This document shows positions 39,056-51,379 of a stretch of DNA of 64,000 nucleotides, in pieces; positions within the stretch are counted from its first letter, which is position 1, and every line of letters begins with the position of its first letter. A program made the translations under genes and the position numbers. The stretch lies in contig JAKGHH010000005.1 in the NCBI GenBank assembly GCA_022828595.1, forward strand, positions 69,559,655 to 69,623,654. Direction: 5' to 3'. A model generated the notes under the pieces. That model saw only the letters and a list, made by a program, of their open reading frames with translations. It had not been told where the DNA came from and did not search any database. The DNA comes from Nelumbo lutea. Lineage: Eukaryota; Streptophyta; Magnoliopsida; Proteales; Nelumbonaceae.

Positions 39056-42000
39056 CTGAGAATGTTAAATAAAGAAAACCAGTTATAGCATGACACGAAA
39101 GGTTGTAGCATAAGCAACAGATATATGTATGATTTATCAAAGTACATCCGAATAAAGTATAACGCATACTTGAAACCCTTCCTTCACTGTGTCAAGCTGA
39201 CGTATAGGATCTAACACAGGGCGATGCCATATCTTGGGGTTCCAGAGAATGGTGCTGTTGAAAGCAAATCCTGACATATCAACATGAAACCTTCTAAGCT
39301 TCTTGCTCTTCTCATTTGTGTGCCATCCAAATACTTGACTTCCATTGCAGACCGGGCCTTCCAGTATTGCCTTGTTTTTGCTTTGAGTGAGCATGGCAAC
39401 AGGCCAAGTGCCAAAACGCCTGCAAATGATCATAAGAAAAATATCAAGAATTGTGAAAGCCATAACACACAGATAAAAGAAAACAGGAGCTTATAGCAAA
39501 ATTTAGTGTTCAAAATTAGACAAACGGTGCTCCATTTTGTTGCTGGAGGCTTTAAAGACTAAAATGACTTTTTTTTGCCACAGAAGGTTGGCATGGCAGA
39601 AACCCCGTCCATATGATGAGTACATGATTCACCATATATGTACTTGTCCACATTAGAACTGCAAATGATAGCTACTTATCTGAATTCAAATTCGAATCTG
39701 GTATTATTATGGTGATCCAAATTCAATCCATCTATTATTAGTTTGAATGTAAATCAATCCGAAATTGATCCAATATATATCCAGTCCACCCGTCCCAGGA
39801 CCAACATTGGGTAATGGCCCCTTTTCCCCTCATATCTTAAATAAAATTAGTATGTATCAATTAGTAAAGTTGGTTTGGATATTGTTGTAGGAAATCAAAC
39901 TTTGATGGTTGCAGCTTAGGTAACCCATGTTAAGCTGAACTTCTAGGCCCCGAGAATTTTCATGTGAACCAAGTTTCTCAGAGCCTATAGGCAAATTCTC
40001 TGAGAGTTGAATTTCTAGTAATATTACAAGGGTTAGAGCTAGCTACAAGCAACAGATAGACAAATTTAGAAGTGGAAGGAGCCTGTCAAGTTGTGGTTAA
40101 GGGAAAGAAACACCACGGGTGCTAACGTTTCTGGATGAAGAAGCAAAAGCCTTGGCTACAAATTTGAATTGCTTGTTCAAATGGGCTCCAAGAGTTGATA
40201 ATACCCTAGAAAATTCATTAGACAGATTAGAGTTACAAGGTATAATCTTGAATGGGGCTATCCAGGGTTGTGGGTTGAGTTGTAAAACCACTTTCGTTTT
40301 CTGGTTTTTTCATTCATGGGATTGAATAGCTAAACGCTATTCTCCTTGCACCTTATTCATTATTTGTTTGGTGGGCCGAGATTTCTATCTTCAGTGAATG
40401 AGATTCTCTTCATGGTTGCCAATCAAAAAATTATTTGTTCATTCTTTTATTTACAGCTCTGTGGTGAAGATAGCCACAGTTTGTTTCATAATGGACAGCA
40501 AATTTCCAGAAAAGAAAAGAAATATGGAGATAAAAAGTACGAAAAACAACCCAGGAAAAAAAAGGCTAAACTCCAGTCTTCATAAAAGGTTAACCCAATC
40601 AGTCTTATTGCTTGCTGAAAATTATAAAAGAAGCATATTGGATGAAACTGCAATGCTAGCAAACAAAGTAAAGAACAAAACAATCTGGTCCTGGTTTGAG
40701 CCTTCTGGAATTTTGGGTTCATAATCATCTTTATGTTACTTCAAACCTTCTGAAATATAATCCGAGCTTTGACTCAAGCATACAACCTAATACCCTAAAC
40801 CAAAAAATTTATGTCATATTGGCCTAATGTTTTTGGCTTTTTACTCTATTTATTTTTGTTGTGCAGTGGTTGCACAGAAAATGCAAAACATTTTTAGAAG
40901 ACTCACAAATTGTTTCTTACCGATCACAGGCTTGACTGCAGTGATGCTGCAGAAGAAATAAGTGTGGGAGAAAATGATACATCTATAAATGTAAATTGAT
41001 GAGTAAAATGATTGTTAAAAATAACAGACATTCCATGGAGCCAGGTTAGAATCCACTGCTTGATATGATGGCAAAATCCGTGGCTGACAAGCATGAGAAC
41101 AGAGTTCAAATCTGAGGGTGGCCACATTGTGCAAACAAAAAAAAATGCTGGAGGATAGAATGATATCCAGTCTACTGTCTACCCCTCCAAAGGAACCAGC
41201 ATTTGGAAATTGGAATGGCCTCTACTCCATGGACCAGGATGAACACATGCATGGTTTGACATTTGATATTTGGGCAAATTACCATCCAAATGAGTACATA
41301 TTCAACAAAATATTATCCATATGCACACTACAGGATGAATAAAACCAACCAAAGAAACAAGTCCAAAAATTGTATTCATAACAAATGAGCTTGGAAAAGT
41401 TTATGCTAGGCAATGTTATTGCAGTTCTGGAAATAACCACCTTTTCCAGTACTACAATCATATTGGCTACAAAATTAAACTGATTGAAATTGCCTAGAGG
41501 ATCCACAATGGGTAAATGTTAGAAGACTGAATGGAAAAACGTAACATCGGAGACAAAGTTGAAATATTCATGTAGAAAAGGAAAGTGAGGAAATTGGAAA
41601 AAGAAAGAATACCTGATTTCTCTTATGCTTTCAAATAGCTGAAGAGAATAGATGTTATCATCATCTGCAAAGTAGACAATACCATCCAGTCTATGGTGTT
41701 CAATATGTTCGAGTGCCGTGTTCCGCTGGAGAACGCCTCTGTCTTTTATATTCGTCAAATTCTTGGTGCACACCAGGTGTCTATACATGACACTGCTTTT
41801 TCTTAGTATCTCAGCAGTCTCTGTTGAAGCTGAGTTCATCTCCACGACAATCCACAGCAGGGGTGGGGGAACAAGACTTAACGTGTGTGCCAAGCGGTTG
41901 AGATAGAATGCCTGGAGTGCCCGATTGTATGTGGGAGTTACAACTATCAGCTGCTTCCGGGGGATGAAATCGAATCTCTCCACGACCTCTTGTTTTGTCT

Positions 42001-42421
42001 CAAGACCTAAATTCACCGTCTCCATCACGACATTCTCCTGTCTGGCAACGACTCGGAGGTCCTGTTGCAGATTAACCGTAGGGGGTCTAATCTCGAAGGA
42101 GATGCGATGGCTGTTGATATCATCCACATTCCAAAATGGAGCCAATCCAAGCAACAGACCAATAACGAAACATAGCAAAAAACTATACAACGACCGTTTC
42201 CACGTCTGATGACCCTTGCGGGAGTGTCTCAGCGGGAAAATTGCCGCCAGAAAATGCCAAATTCTAGCTGCCAATACGGAAAAGGACAGGGAAGGTGACG
42301 ACGAATAATTTGGACCAGCGATAATCTTATGGGACGGAGATGAAATCGACAAAGGATTCCCCTCATTCTGGTAAGAACGGTCGTAATACGCAATGGATTG
42401 ACTTCGCCGAAACGACGCCAT
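38885..42421 (-). CDS. IRX9H: GT43 glycosyltransferase, IRX9H-like (probable beta-1,4-xylan synthesis), copy 1
   Basis: Three exons on the - strand (42421-41613, 39419-39170, 39055-38885) give 409 residues, close to the usual size of the IRX9H group (about 400). It is a type II Golgi membrane protein. The basic cytosolic tail starts [18 protein letters not shown], the membrane anchor is at about 78-97 ([20 protein letters not shown]), then a stem. The GT43 domain runs from [20 protein letters not shown] (about 159), with the metal-binding DDD at 253-255 ([10 protein letters not shown]), [14 protein letters not shown] and a C-terminal [16 protein letters not shown]. The family elongates the xylan backbone from UDP-xylose within a complex with IRX14- and IRX10-type proteins; IRX9-type members may act partly as scaffold. 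IRX14H is the main alternative, less likely because of length. Position 300 is Phe where copy 2 has Ile. Confidence 0.88.
39170..39419 (-). CDS. IRX9H: IRX9H-like copy 1, exon 2
   Basis: TTTGCAG acceptor, 250 bp, [20 protein letters not shown] to [17 protein letters not shown] donor. Brings the frame back to phase 0. Confidence 0.87.
39420..41612 (-). other. IRX9H copy 1 intron 1 (2.2 kb)
   Basis: Non-coding. Contains the SINE at 41048-41200 (opposite strand). Near 40130-40260 a + strand stretch reads [20 protein letters not shown], possibly the end of a decayed LINE RNase H (compare WVPRxxNxxADxLAR), too weak to annotate separately. Confidence 0.65.
41048..41200 (+). mobile_element. tRNA-derived SINE, copy c
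   Basis: Same family as 2615-2766 and 4361-4512. Shows CCACTGCTTGATATGATGGC (A-box region), GGCTGACAAGCATGAGAACA, B-box-like GAGTTCAAATCTGA, then GGTGGCCACATTGTGCAAAC and an A run. Confidence 0.6.
41613..42421 (-). CDS. IRX9H: IRX9H-like copy 1, exon 1
   Basis: ATG at 42421; 269 codons plus two bases (AG of a split Arg). Donor AG/GTATTC on the minus strand. Covers anchor, stem and the DDD motif. The first in-frame ATG was chosen because it matches the conserved MASxRR family start. Confidence 0.88.
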
Positions 42422-42851
42422 AATTCAAATTGTGAAGCACAGAGAAACCCTACTTCATCCCATAGTCTGATCCGATTTCCATGGTTCCCACAAAAAATTC
42501 TCTACTCGATCAAACAGCAACGAATCCAACAATAGCAACCAGATCAAATGAAAACAACACGAAATGAGAAAGAAAAGGAAGGGAACAATTGAATTAGGGA
42601 AATTCAATGAGGAGATCTAAGTTGATTCACCGGAGAATCGAAAAAAAGATTTGCGGTCACAAGTGACAAAGCGTTATAAGGATCAAAACAGTAACAACAA
42701 TTTTACTACCAAATCTTTGTTGATGTCGCACACTCGAACGTTTGTTTCGGCTTATTGTCTTTTCTACGACTGGTCTCCGGTTAACGTGTATAGAAAAGCG
42801 GCGACGATACAGCGGCGTTCCGAGAAAGGGGAGGAGACGGCCATGGTTGTA

Positions 42852-42859
42852 ATATAAAT
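42852..42859 (-). promoter_or_regulatory. Candidate TATA box of IRX9H copy 1
   Basis: TTTATATT on the minus strand, 431 bp upstream of the ATG in a locally GC-richer stretch; conserved at 60905-60912 in copy 2. It would imply a 5' UTR of about 0.4 kb. No expression evidence. Confidence 0.3.
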
Positions 42860-43378
42860 TTTTGCCGGGGGCGAACTGCCCAAATCCTTGATGGATGATT
42901 GGGTGGTGTTGGCAACTAAAAATTACGCGCTACGCCTACGCGCCCGTACTGGAACAAACACCTGTCATGTTTTTTGGGACGAAACCGAAACGTGGGAAGG
43001 TTCTTCGGTGTCAATGCCACGGCCGGTGAGAGTGACAAAAACCCCATTGTCTCTAATAAAGAAATTAATTAATATATAAAAATGGTTTACATGGGCTTAA
43101 TTAGTCAATAGAGTTGTTGGAAATTATTTTCCCGGGAACCATTGAAAGATTGGTGGTGGACCTTTCAAAGACCCTGTTGCTTGAAGGGGATTGTTATATA
43201 GAAAAATGTGTTTTTCTGTTATGGCATTTGTGTAAGTGCAAAAATTTGAGGGTTTTCAAAAATCTCTAGATTCCTTCTTTTAAGATCATTTGAAAAGGCT
43301 CTCGATTAGCTCATAAAATTTCAAGAATTTTCAAAGAAGTTTAATGGCGATGGTTTAAATAAAGATTATATATTCATA

Positions 43379-43860
43379 AGATGGAATTCCCCCAATTATG
43401 GTGAGATTAAAATCAATTTTGATGCATCTCAAATGGAATACGGTTTGTGCACCATTGCGGCTCTTGCTATAAATCATTTGGGTGCAGTTTTGGATATTAA
43501 AACTTATAAATTGGGCTTTACCTTCATCAATATGGTGGAAGCTTGGGCTGTATTGGAAGCCTATAATTTAACTTTGAATTTCACAAACTTTCTTATTGTA
43601 ATTGAGGGTGATTTCAATATTGAAATTTCTTGTCTAAACAAATCGAGTCCATGCATGTAGAACCTGAGGAGTGTCATTCAAGACTGTCGGGAGCTCAAAG
43701 AAAAGAGTGGGAAGGAAAACATCTATAAGCATATTTATCGAGAAACAAATCAAGCTGCAGATTGACTCGCCTTGCTCACCATGAAACTCAATTGCTGAGT
43801 GATAGCTTTGTATCTCTTAATCTTTGTAAGTTGCCTTCGCCGTTTGCATTTAATTGTTAT
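43379..43860 (+). pseudogene. LINE RNase H remnant, copy 1
   Basis: Encodes WNSPNYGEIKINFDAS, GLCTIAALAINHLGAVLDIK, MVEAWAVLEAYNLTLNFTNF and VIEGDFNIEI. After a stop comes NQAAD and an LALLT-like end. These are the five recognisable blocks of the plant LINE RNase H fold with catalytic Asp, Glu and Asp positions. Two stops; dead. The same remnant sits in copy 2. Confidence 0.7.
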
Positions 43861-45951
43861 AATGATCTGTGGGGACTTGCTACCCCAAAAAGTGGTTAAT
43901 TAAGACGTATTGATTAAAAGTAAGTTCAAAGCAAGAAGGTGAAAAGGCAAGAGAGTCTTCCAACTGAATCAGCGGAAGCTGAGACCGGATCTGCTTGTGA
44001 GGCTCCCATGCGTGAGGAGCAGATCCCGTTCCGCGGAAGCATTACAGACGGCACTGATTCAGCATGTTTGCATGCGGAGACTGAGGGCATGTGTCTCCAT
44101 AAAGCCCAAAGAGATGCATGTTGGTAGACTTCAACAAGTTGGGGAAAAATATATTAGACAGAAGTAAAATATATTTTTTGAAGAGGTTACTTCTGTAGAC
44201 AGAGGTCTCAACCCTAGGAGTTTTGTCCGTTGGGAGACCACATTAAACGTTCTATTTACAAACTTGAAAGTAATATTAAGGTTCAGTGTAGAAATTAAGT
44301 TCTTAGTTCTCATAAAAAACTAGTGGCAGAATCAGGGGAAAAATATATGGTTAATAGTGTAGTTGTTGAGCAATCGAAGATGGATGGCATGTTTATACCA
44401 TATGATGATAATAATGTATTTAAAAGTTTTTATAAATTTTATGTATTTTTTTATATTTTTTGTTTTTAATAATTAATCGGATGCAGATTGTCAATTCTAA
44501 GTCTGATTATATAAATATTTTATCCAAATATGTGATAGTTGGATTGAATTGTAAAGTTTCAAGTATCATTGACAGGCTTATTTGTTTGACTATATTCTTC
44601 TTTTTGTAATGTTTTATCTTTATTTGTTCATTTATGAAAAAAAATGTATGATTTAAATAAAGAAAAATAAATGAAGTGAAAAGTAGTAGTTCAATTTACA
44701 ATTTAAACATCGCAATTAAATAGAGACTAAATTCAAAAATTAGTATTTTAGTAAAAAAAAATTCCAAAATCTTATTCATATTTTTAATAGTAGTTATATA
44801 TAGAATTATAAATGTGTTAAATTTTTTTATAGTTTGTTTTATTTTTGTGTGTAAAAAATAATTCTAATGTGCTACACTTACTTTTTGTTTAATATGATAA
44901 ATATATGATATTATACATGTGCCTGGTTTTTTTTTGCAAAATTTATGTACTTTTTTCTTTTTTGTATTTTTATATTTTATTAATTTAATTATTTGTTTAT
45001 GATATTAAATTTTGACACATTTGACCAATAAGTTGAACTAATGATCTTTGTCAAATAGTAAAATAATTTCATTTTCGGTCGATTCTAAATTATGTATATC
45101 ATTTTCATCATCAACAAAAACAGTTATTATTTATTACACTATTTTTAAATTTGATTGATAAAAATATCATAAATGTGTCTACTTTTTCTATTTTTTCTAA
45201 TTTTCTATATTTATTTATATTTTATAAATTTTATTACCTAACTATCACTTCATAGGTTGATCGATTTGACTTGGATGGTTGAATTACTTAGTCACCACTT
45301 GGATAAAGAATGATTTTGTTTTTAAGTCAATTTTAAAATATATACAGGTTTATATTGTTGAAAATATTAGAATATATCTAATTAATAGCATTTATTAGTA
45401 AAAAATAATTTAAATATATGATTTAATAAGAAAAAATGGGAGTCAATGCTTTAAGTAAAAGAGTTAATGAGAGAGAATTAAATGAGGTGGAAAGTAATAA
45501 TTGAAGTTGCATTTTCAACCCTTACAATTGGAGATGGACTAAATACACATATATGGGCATTTTGCTAACATTAAAAGTATAATAAAATGACTTTTATACC
45601 CTTTTAGACAAAGAAATATGGGGTAATTTCAATCCAAAAAAACTTTCACCCTACATCTACACTTTTATATATAGTATATATTTTAAGATACTTCTTTGCC
45701 TACACTTAGGAGTGGCCATGGGTCAGTTTAGTTCGGTTTTTAGTTTGTTTGATCAACCAAAAGGACTTGGTTTGGTTGGGAAACTTTCCATTTGAAACTA
45801 ATTGACAATTAGTGAAAACCAACCCTACAATAAATAATTGGTTTGGACCGATTTATTTATATTGGCGGTTAGTTCACAAGACATCCCATAAGTAGTTTTC
45901 CACTATGTTTTCAAAGGATTTGACCATGATATCAAAAATACATTGTGGGGC

Positions 45952-46331
45952 TGTTTGGCATCATTGTCATTTCTTGGAGCAACGGTGCCACATTAGCACC
46001 ACATCGGAAAAAATAATGCTCCAAGAAACAGGCATTTGTTTGGAAACACTTTTCCATAAAAAATGGTGCTCCAAGTCAGGCCTTAGGAATCGGTAAGCCA
46101 TGGCTTGGAGCAACGCCAAATTTGGCGTTTCCTGGAGCTGCAGCTCGTTGCTGCCATCAGTGCAGCGATGTGGCACTGGATAATGGGTACTAGTGCTGAA
46201 AACGTTTCCTGGAGCAATGGTACCAAACAGAAAAAGTTGTTGTTGCTCCAGGAAACGTCCTACCTTGTAGCAACGATTCCAAACAAAAATTGCTCCAAGC
46301 CACACATCAGCAGCATCGATGCCAAACATAT
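45952..46331. mobile_element. MITE-like element, about 380 bp
   Basis: Left end GGGGCTGTTTGGCATCATTG and inverted right end TATGTTTGGCATCGATGCTG. The interior carries several inverted GCTCCAGGAAACGT / ACGTTTCCTGGAGC words. No target duplication identified. It lies just beyond the part of copy 1 that has a partner in this window. Confidence 0.5.
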
Positions 46332-48011
46332 ACTATATTTGAAAAATTTGTGATCAATCAATTAGTATCACAAACGCATTAACCAATCAGATGATATTTA
46401 TCAAAATTCGTGGATTAGTTTTGATTGGTCAAAGATTTTCCAATAAAGTGTCTTTTTGGCATCATAGATTTTTCATGTTTTCAAAAGATTTAAAAAAAAA
46501 AACTTTACCAAAAAATAAGATAGAAATCATAGATTGAATTGGTCAATGTGAAGGAAGTAAGGTTTTCGACACCGTGCTGGGACGTGGTTGGGAGGCGTGT
46601 TGTGTGTGGAGCAAATCCAATATCTGTGGGACAAGTTCTTGGCATCATAGATTTTATTCTATCATTTCTTATCATCTCAAGGTAATGGAAGAATGCATTA
46701 TTAGGGGTGCAGAATTAAGGTTCAATTTGAGAAGAGTATAAATACACACACATATACTACTTAAAAAAGCACCAATGGCCTCAATAATATTTGTGGATTT
46801 TCTAAGAACAAAATTTACCCCTCTATATTTAAATTTATTGATAAAAAATGAGGGCAAATAAGGTAATTAGTTCTTGATATTAAATGAGTGTAAAAGAGGT
46901 AATTTTAAGATATTCAATGCATTCAATTCTCTCTCATTAAATCCAACATTTAAGTTATTAACTTGCATTCATATTCATTGAATCATATATTTAAGCCATT
47001 GTTGTTTATTCTCATCATTAAGTTTTATTAATTAAATCCATAGTTAATAAATTAATAATTCCAATAACATGAAAGCTTATACTTGTAAAGTCTACCTAAC
47101 AAAAATAGTCTTCATCTAGGTAATGGTAAGAAATTAAATCATTTTGGGTCAAATGGGTCAATCCATATTGCCACAATTCAATAATAAAATTAAAAAATAG
47201 ATAAAATGAAAAAAACTAAAAATTAAAAAAATTGGGAACATTTTTAAAATACATATCAAACAATAATAAGTATGATAAATATGAAATATTTTTATTAGTG
47301 ATGGAAATGAAATGTAAATTTAAAACCAATTAGAAATAAAAAAAATATTTTCCTATTCTACTCGTTAAATCCAATTTTTAAGATATATTTTTATCATCAT
47401 TAAATTCTTGTAATTAAATTCATAATATTATTTTAGTAGTATAAAAATAAATATTTTGAAAATAAAACCATTTTCTTCCCTCCCGGTGGAGGGTAAGCAA
47501 TTCAACCATTTGAAGTCAAATGAATTAATAAATAATGTTATAATTAAATAATAAAAATTTAAAATATATAACTATGAAATATAAAAAGTATTTTTATTTT
47601 TTATTAATGATGAAAATGAATGCTAAAATTAAAATCTACCCGGAACTGAAATGATGCCATATTCAAATAAAAAAATTAATAAAAGAAAATACAAAGGATC
47701 ACAAAAAAAAAAAAGATAAAGAAATTTTGGGCACATATCTAATGTTTTATATTTATAAAAAAATAAAATATTTGGTACATCTCTAATATTATGCATTCAT
47801 TATAATGAACAAAAATAAGTTTTATACATAAGAAATAGTTTTATCAATGATGAAAATGTAATACAAAATTTAATGTCAACCTATAAATCAAACTATTTTT
47901 CTTTTTAGATGATGGGTTAGTGTATTGAGTCAAATGATACCACAAACAAATAAAAATTAAGTGTGATAAGTAAAAAATATTATATAATGTAAATGAAATA
48001 TATAATTTAAA

Positions 48012-49142
48012 GGGAAAATTATAGTCAAAGTCAGTTGTACATCTAAAAATAGGTTGCAAGTTGGTTCAGAAACCAACAAAGCTCTGACAATCGGCTATAC
48101 ATTTCAAATTATAAAAAACCCCTACCATGTCATTAGATGCTTATATGGTTGTTGCCAACATGGGGCTCTTAGTCCATGTTAAAGCCTATATCGAAAATAG
48201 GTTTTCAGTTTCTCTCCCACACCACCTGTTTCTTGACCTCCTTCCCTTCTCTCTCACTCTCATAATCATCTCTCGATCTTCATCTCCCTCTGTCTCTCCC
48301 ACTCTTTCAGCTTTGGTCTATAGCCAAATCAAAACCTCTCTTTCTCTCTCTATCGTTCTCCCTCAATCTCTCATTTTCTTCCCCCTCACTCTCCCTCTCG
48401 ATCAATATCTCATTTTCCCTCAATCTCTCATTTTCTTCCCCCTCACTCTCCCTCTCGATCAATATCTCATTTTCCCTCAATCTCTATCATTCTTTAGTTG
48501 GTGTAAATTTTATAGCCAATAGTTTCTTGTGAATTTTTATCAAATTTGTATAATGAATTTTGAACCATACCAAGTTGGTCTCATGCTCTTTTATACAATC
48601 TGATTAATATCATATAAGTGTGTAAAAAAAAAAAAAAAAGAACAAGAGAGGGAGTGGGAAGAAATTGAGGGAGAACGATAGAAATTAAGGAAGAATGAGA
48701 AATCAACTGAGAGAATGAGATAAATTGAGGAATAAAGATAGGTAGAGAGAGGATGAGAGAGATTGATATAGAGAATGTAAATACAAAAACCAAAAATCAT
48801 TTTTATTTGTTTTCAAATCACACAACCATTGAGTAGATAAAGATAACTGTGGGAGTGAGAGAGTGAGGGATATTGAGAGAGAGAGAGAGAGAGAGAGAGA
48901 AACTAAAAATCCTTTTTTATTTTTCCAATCACCCAACATTAAAGGGCAATTTCATTATAAGTTTTTGTTGTGTCCAATATGGATTAAGAGTCCCATGTTG
49001 GCAACAGCCACATAAGCCTTTGATGACATGTGAGGGTTTTTATAATTTGAAATGTAGAGCGGATTGTCAAAATTTTGTTGGTTTTTGGACCAACTTGTAG
49101 CTTAATTTTAAATGTACAACTGGCTCTGACTATGTTTTTCCC
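48012..49142. mobile_element. Non-autonomous Mutator-like element (MULE), 1131 bp
   Basis: Long terminal inverted repeats of about 170 bp (48012-48181 and 48972-49142, roughly 80% alike), beginning GGGAAAATTATAGTCAAAGT and, inverted, GGGAAAAACATAGTCAGAGC. Flanked by a perfect 9-bp target duplication TAATTTAAA (48003-48011 and 49143-49151), diagnostic of Mutator-type insertion. The interior has no transposase. Its left half is CT-rich and its right half GA-rich, so the whole element can fold back on itself. Confidence 0.88.
48361..48475 (+). repeat. 57-bp tandem repeat, 2 units, inside the MULE
   Basis: CCTCAATCTCTCATTTTCTT at 48361 recurs at 48418 with the whole CT-rich unit. Confidence 0.9.
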
Positions 49143-49633
49143 TAATTTAAAACTAATATAAAAGCAAAGCTATTTTCTTATCTAGATGGTGGGTCAATGA
49201 TCCAACTTTTTAAAGAAACCCATGATGTCATAATTGAATAATAAATGTTTAAAAAATTATAGAACACAAAAAATTAAAATGTACAAAATTTTGTTTAAAA
49301 CATTTGAGAACATTTCTAATGTTATATATTCATCATATTAAATAAAAATAATTGTTAAGATAAAAGTTATTTTTATTTACGATAAAAATGCAATACAAAT
49401 TTTAATAATGATAATAATAATTATTATTATTATTTGCTACAAGCATTTAAGTTTATTTTTAATCATATTATTACTTTTGTTAATTTTCAATTTCTATCTT
49501 AGCTATGACATATTTACAATTCAAGTAATTAATATGAAGAAAAATTTCTCACATGCAACACATGTGTTTAATTACTAGTATATAGCAAAAGAGAACATTA
49601 GCATTTACTCTCTTTACTCTCCACTTTCGTTTA

Positions 49634-49831
49634 GACTGTGTTTAGTTTGAAAGAAAAAGTAGGGAAAGGTAAAGAAATCTATACAAAGATTGTAAAGGTT
49701 TCCTTACCTTTCCCTTCCTCTCCATACCTTTTCCTTCAAACAAAACATAGCCTTAGGTTGTGTTTGGTTTGAAAAAAAAATGTAGGGAAAGGAAAGCAAA
49801 GATAGGGAAACTTGTACAACCAAACACAGTC
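49634..49831. mobile_element. Two adjacent Tourist-like MITEs, same family as 15366-15494
   Basis: First: 49634-49752, ends GACTGTGTTTAGTTTGAAAG and inverted GGCTATGTTTTGTTTGAAGG, with TTA duplications at 49631-49633 and 49753-49755. Second: 49756 to about 49831, starts GGTTGTGTTTGGTTTGAAAA and ends CAAACACAGTC, internally shortened, directly after the shared TTA. Confidence 0.7.
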
Positions 49832-50948
49832 TAGCCTTATAGCAAAAAAAAAGGGCAAGGAGTCCCCCCCCCCATGGTGTTGTTTTAGCTTTTCTTTCAC
49901 TTCACCAGTAAGTATACATGTGTACATGGTAATTTTCCACGATTTTTTATATATCCATGGCTATAATATTTATTCTTATTTATCATGCTTAATTTTTTGT
50001 TTAATGTGATGAATATACAATATTAGATTTGTGTCCATGTGTTTTTACAAACTTTTTTGAATTTTATACTTTTGTTTGTTTACATATTTTTAAATTTTAT
50101 TATTATTTAATTATAACATCAAAGTCTGACACATTTGACCCAAATGGTTGAATTGTTGACTTGCCACCAAATAGGGAAACAACTCATTGTTGGGTTATTT
50201 TTAAATTTATATTTTTTTCTCTACTCAATTAAAACAATTATTTTTTGCCACACTGATTTTCCTTTTATATGGTTAGTTAATATAGGAATGAAAGTTAATA
50301 TCTTAAACATAAAATTTAATGAGAGGGAGTTGAATGGGAAAAGTGTGATTCAAATTACATTTTGTACCCTCAAAATTAGAGGTACCAACTTCAAAAAACA
50401 AGGCTATTCTAGTCAATAACAAGATTCAATAAACGCTAATGAGAGTTACTACCTTAAATACAAGACATAATGAAAGTGATTTGAATGGGGAGAAAAGTAT
50501 GTGTTAAAGTTGCATTTTTTGACCTTACAATTTTAGAGTGATCAAAATAAAATAAGGGATATTTAATCAAAGAAAAGTTTTGCAATCCTTTCACACTTTT
50601 AATGGTAGTACTAGTAAAAGTCCACATGTGTTGCATGTGACAATATCAAATGATAATGATGATAATAGTCAGCAACCAAATGATCTTATTGGTTGAATCA
50701 TTAACCTATTTAACCAGGAAAATAAACTATGATTAAGACATTAATTCATTTTTTTTCTTTGTATTTTAGTCATTTCTATCTTTACTAACAATAATTCTTA
50801 TTTTTCAAACATATTGTTGTTTAATATGAAGAACTAGCGAAGGGGGCCCTACGTTGCAGGGGCTCGTTCATAAACTCTCAAGCTCGAGCTCGATTCGAAT
50901 TAGAGACTTAAGCTTGAGCTCGATCTTGGCTATCTTTGATTGCAGGTC

Positions 50949-51180
50949 TCTCAAGCAGCCGAGGTCTCCCTCAATTGTCGAGATGCCAAATTGAGGTCTC
51001 CCTCAACTACTGAAGTGTTGAACTGAGGTTTCCCTAACAGGCGATGTGTCAAGCTAAGGTCTCCCTTAGTTGACAAGGTGTCGAGTTGAGGTCTCCCTTA
51101 GTTGTCGAGGTGTTGAGCCGAGATCTTCCTCAGTGACCGAGGTGTTGAGCCAAGGTCTCCCTTAATGGTCGAGGTGTCGT
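50949..51180 (+). repeat. 32-bp minisatellite, about 7 units
   Basis: Unit close to GAGGTCTCCCTCAGTTGTCG plus AGGTGTTGAGCC, with each unit 31-32 bp long. A further half unit lies at 51255-51295. Flanked by GAGCTCGAGCTCG-type sequence on both sides. Confidence 0.85.
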
Positions 51181-51289
51181 CTATCTCGAGCTTGAGCTCA
51201 TAAGTTTGAGCTCGACTCGGCTCAAATTCGACTACCTTTGAATGAAAGTCTAGCGGCCGATATGCCGAGCTGAGGTCTCCCTCAGTTGG

Positions 51290-51337
51290 AGAGAGAGTGG
51301 CATTCTTGTAATTTATAAGGAAAGAGATAGAGATGGC

Positions 51338-51379
<42 letters not shown>

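Larger units (their letters stand above)
35420..45784. repeat. Large duplicated segment, copy 1
   Basis: Matches 53429-64000 collinearly. The offset grows from 18009 bp at the left end to 18053 bp at the IRX9H start codon and 18216 bp at the right end because of indels. Identity is very high in exons and introns alike. The left end is only a minimum, since the partner begins at an assembly gap, and the right end is set by the end of the window. Confidence 0.95.

Noticed and set aside
43939..44127. A 62-codon frame (KRQESLPTESAEAETGSACE) repeated in copy 2 at 62030
   Set aside because: No splice context, no recognisable domain, and the 3' end differs completely between copies. Treated as non-coding repeat sequence.
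48581..48939. Several Ser/Leu-rich frames on the - strand
   Set aside because: They are translations of the GA/CT-rich interior of the MULE.
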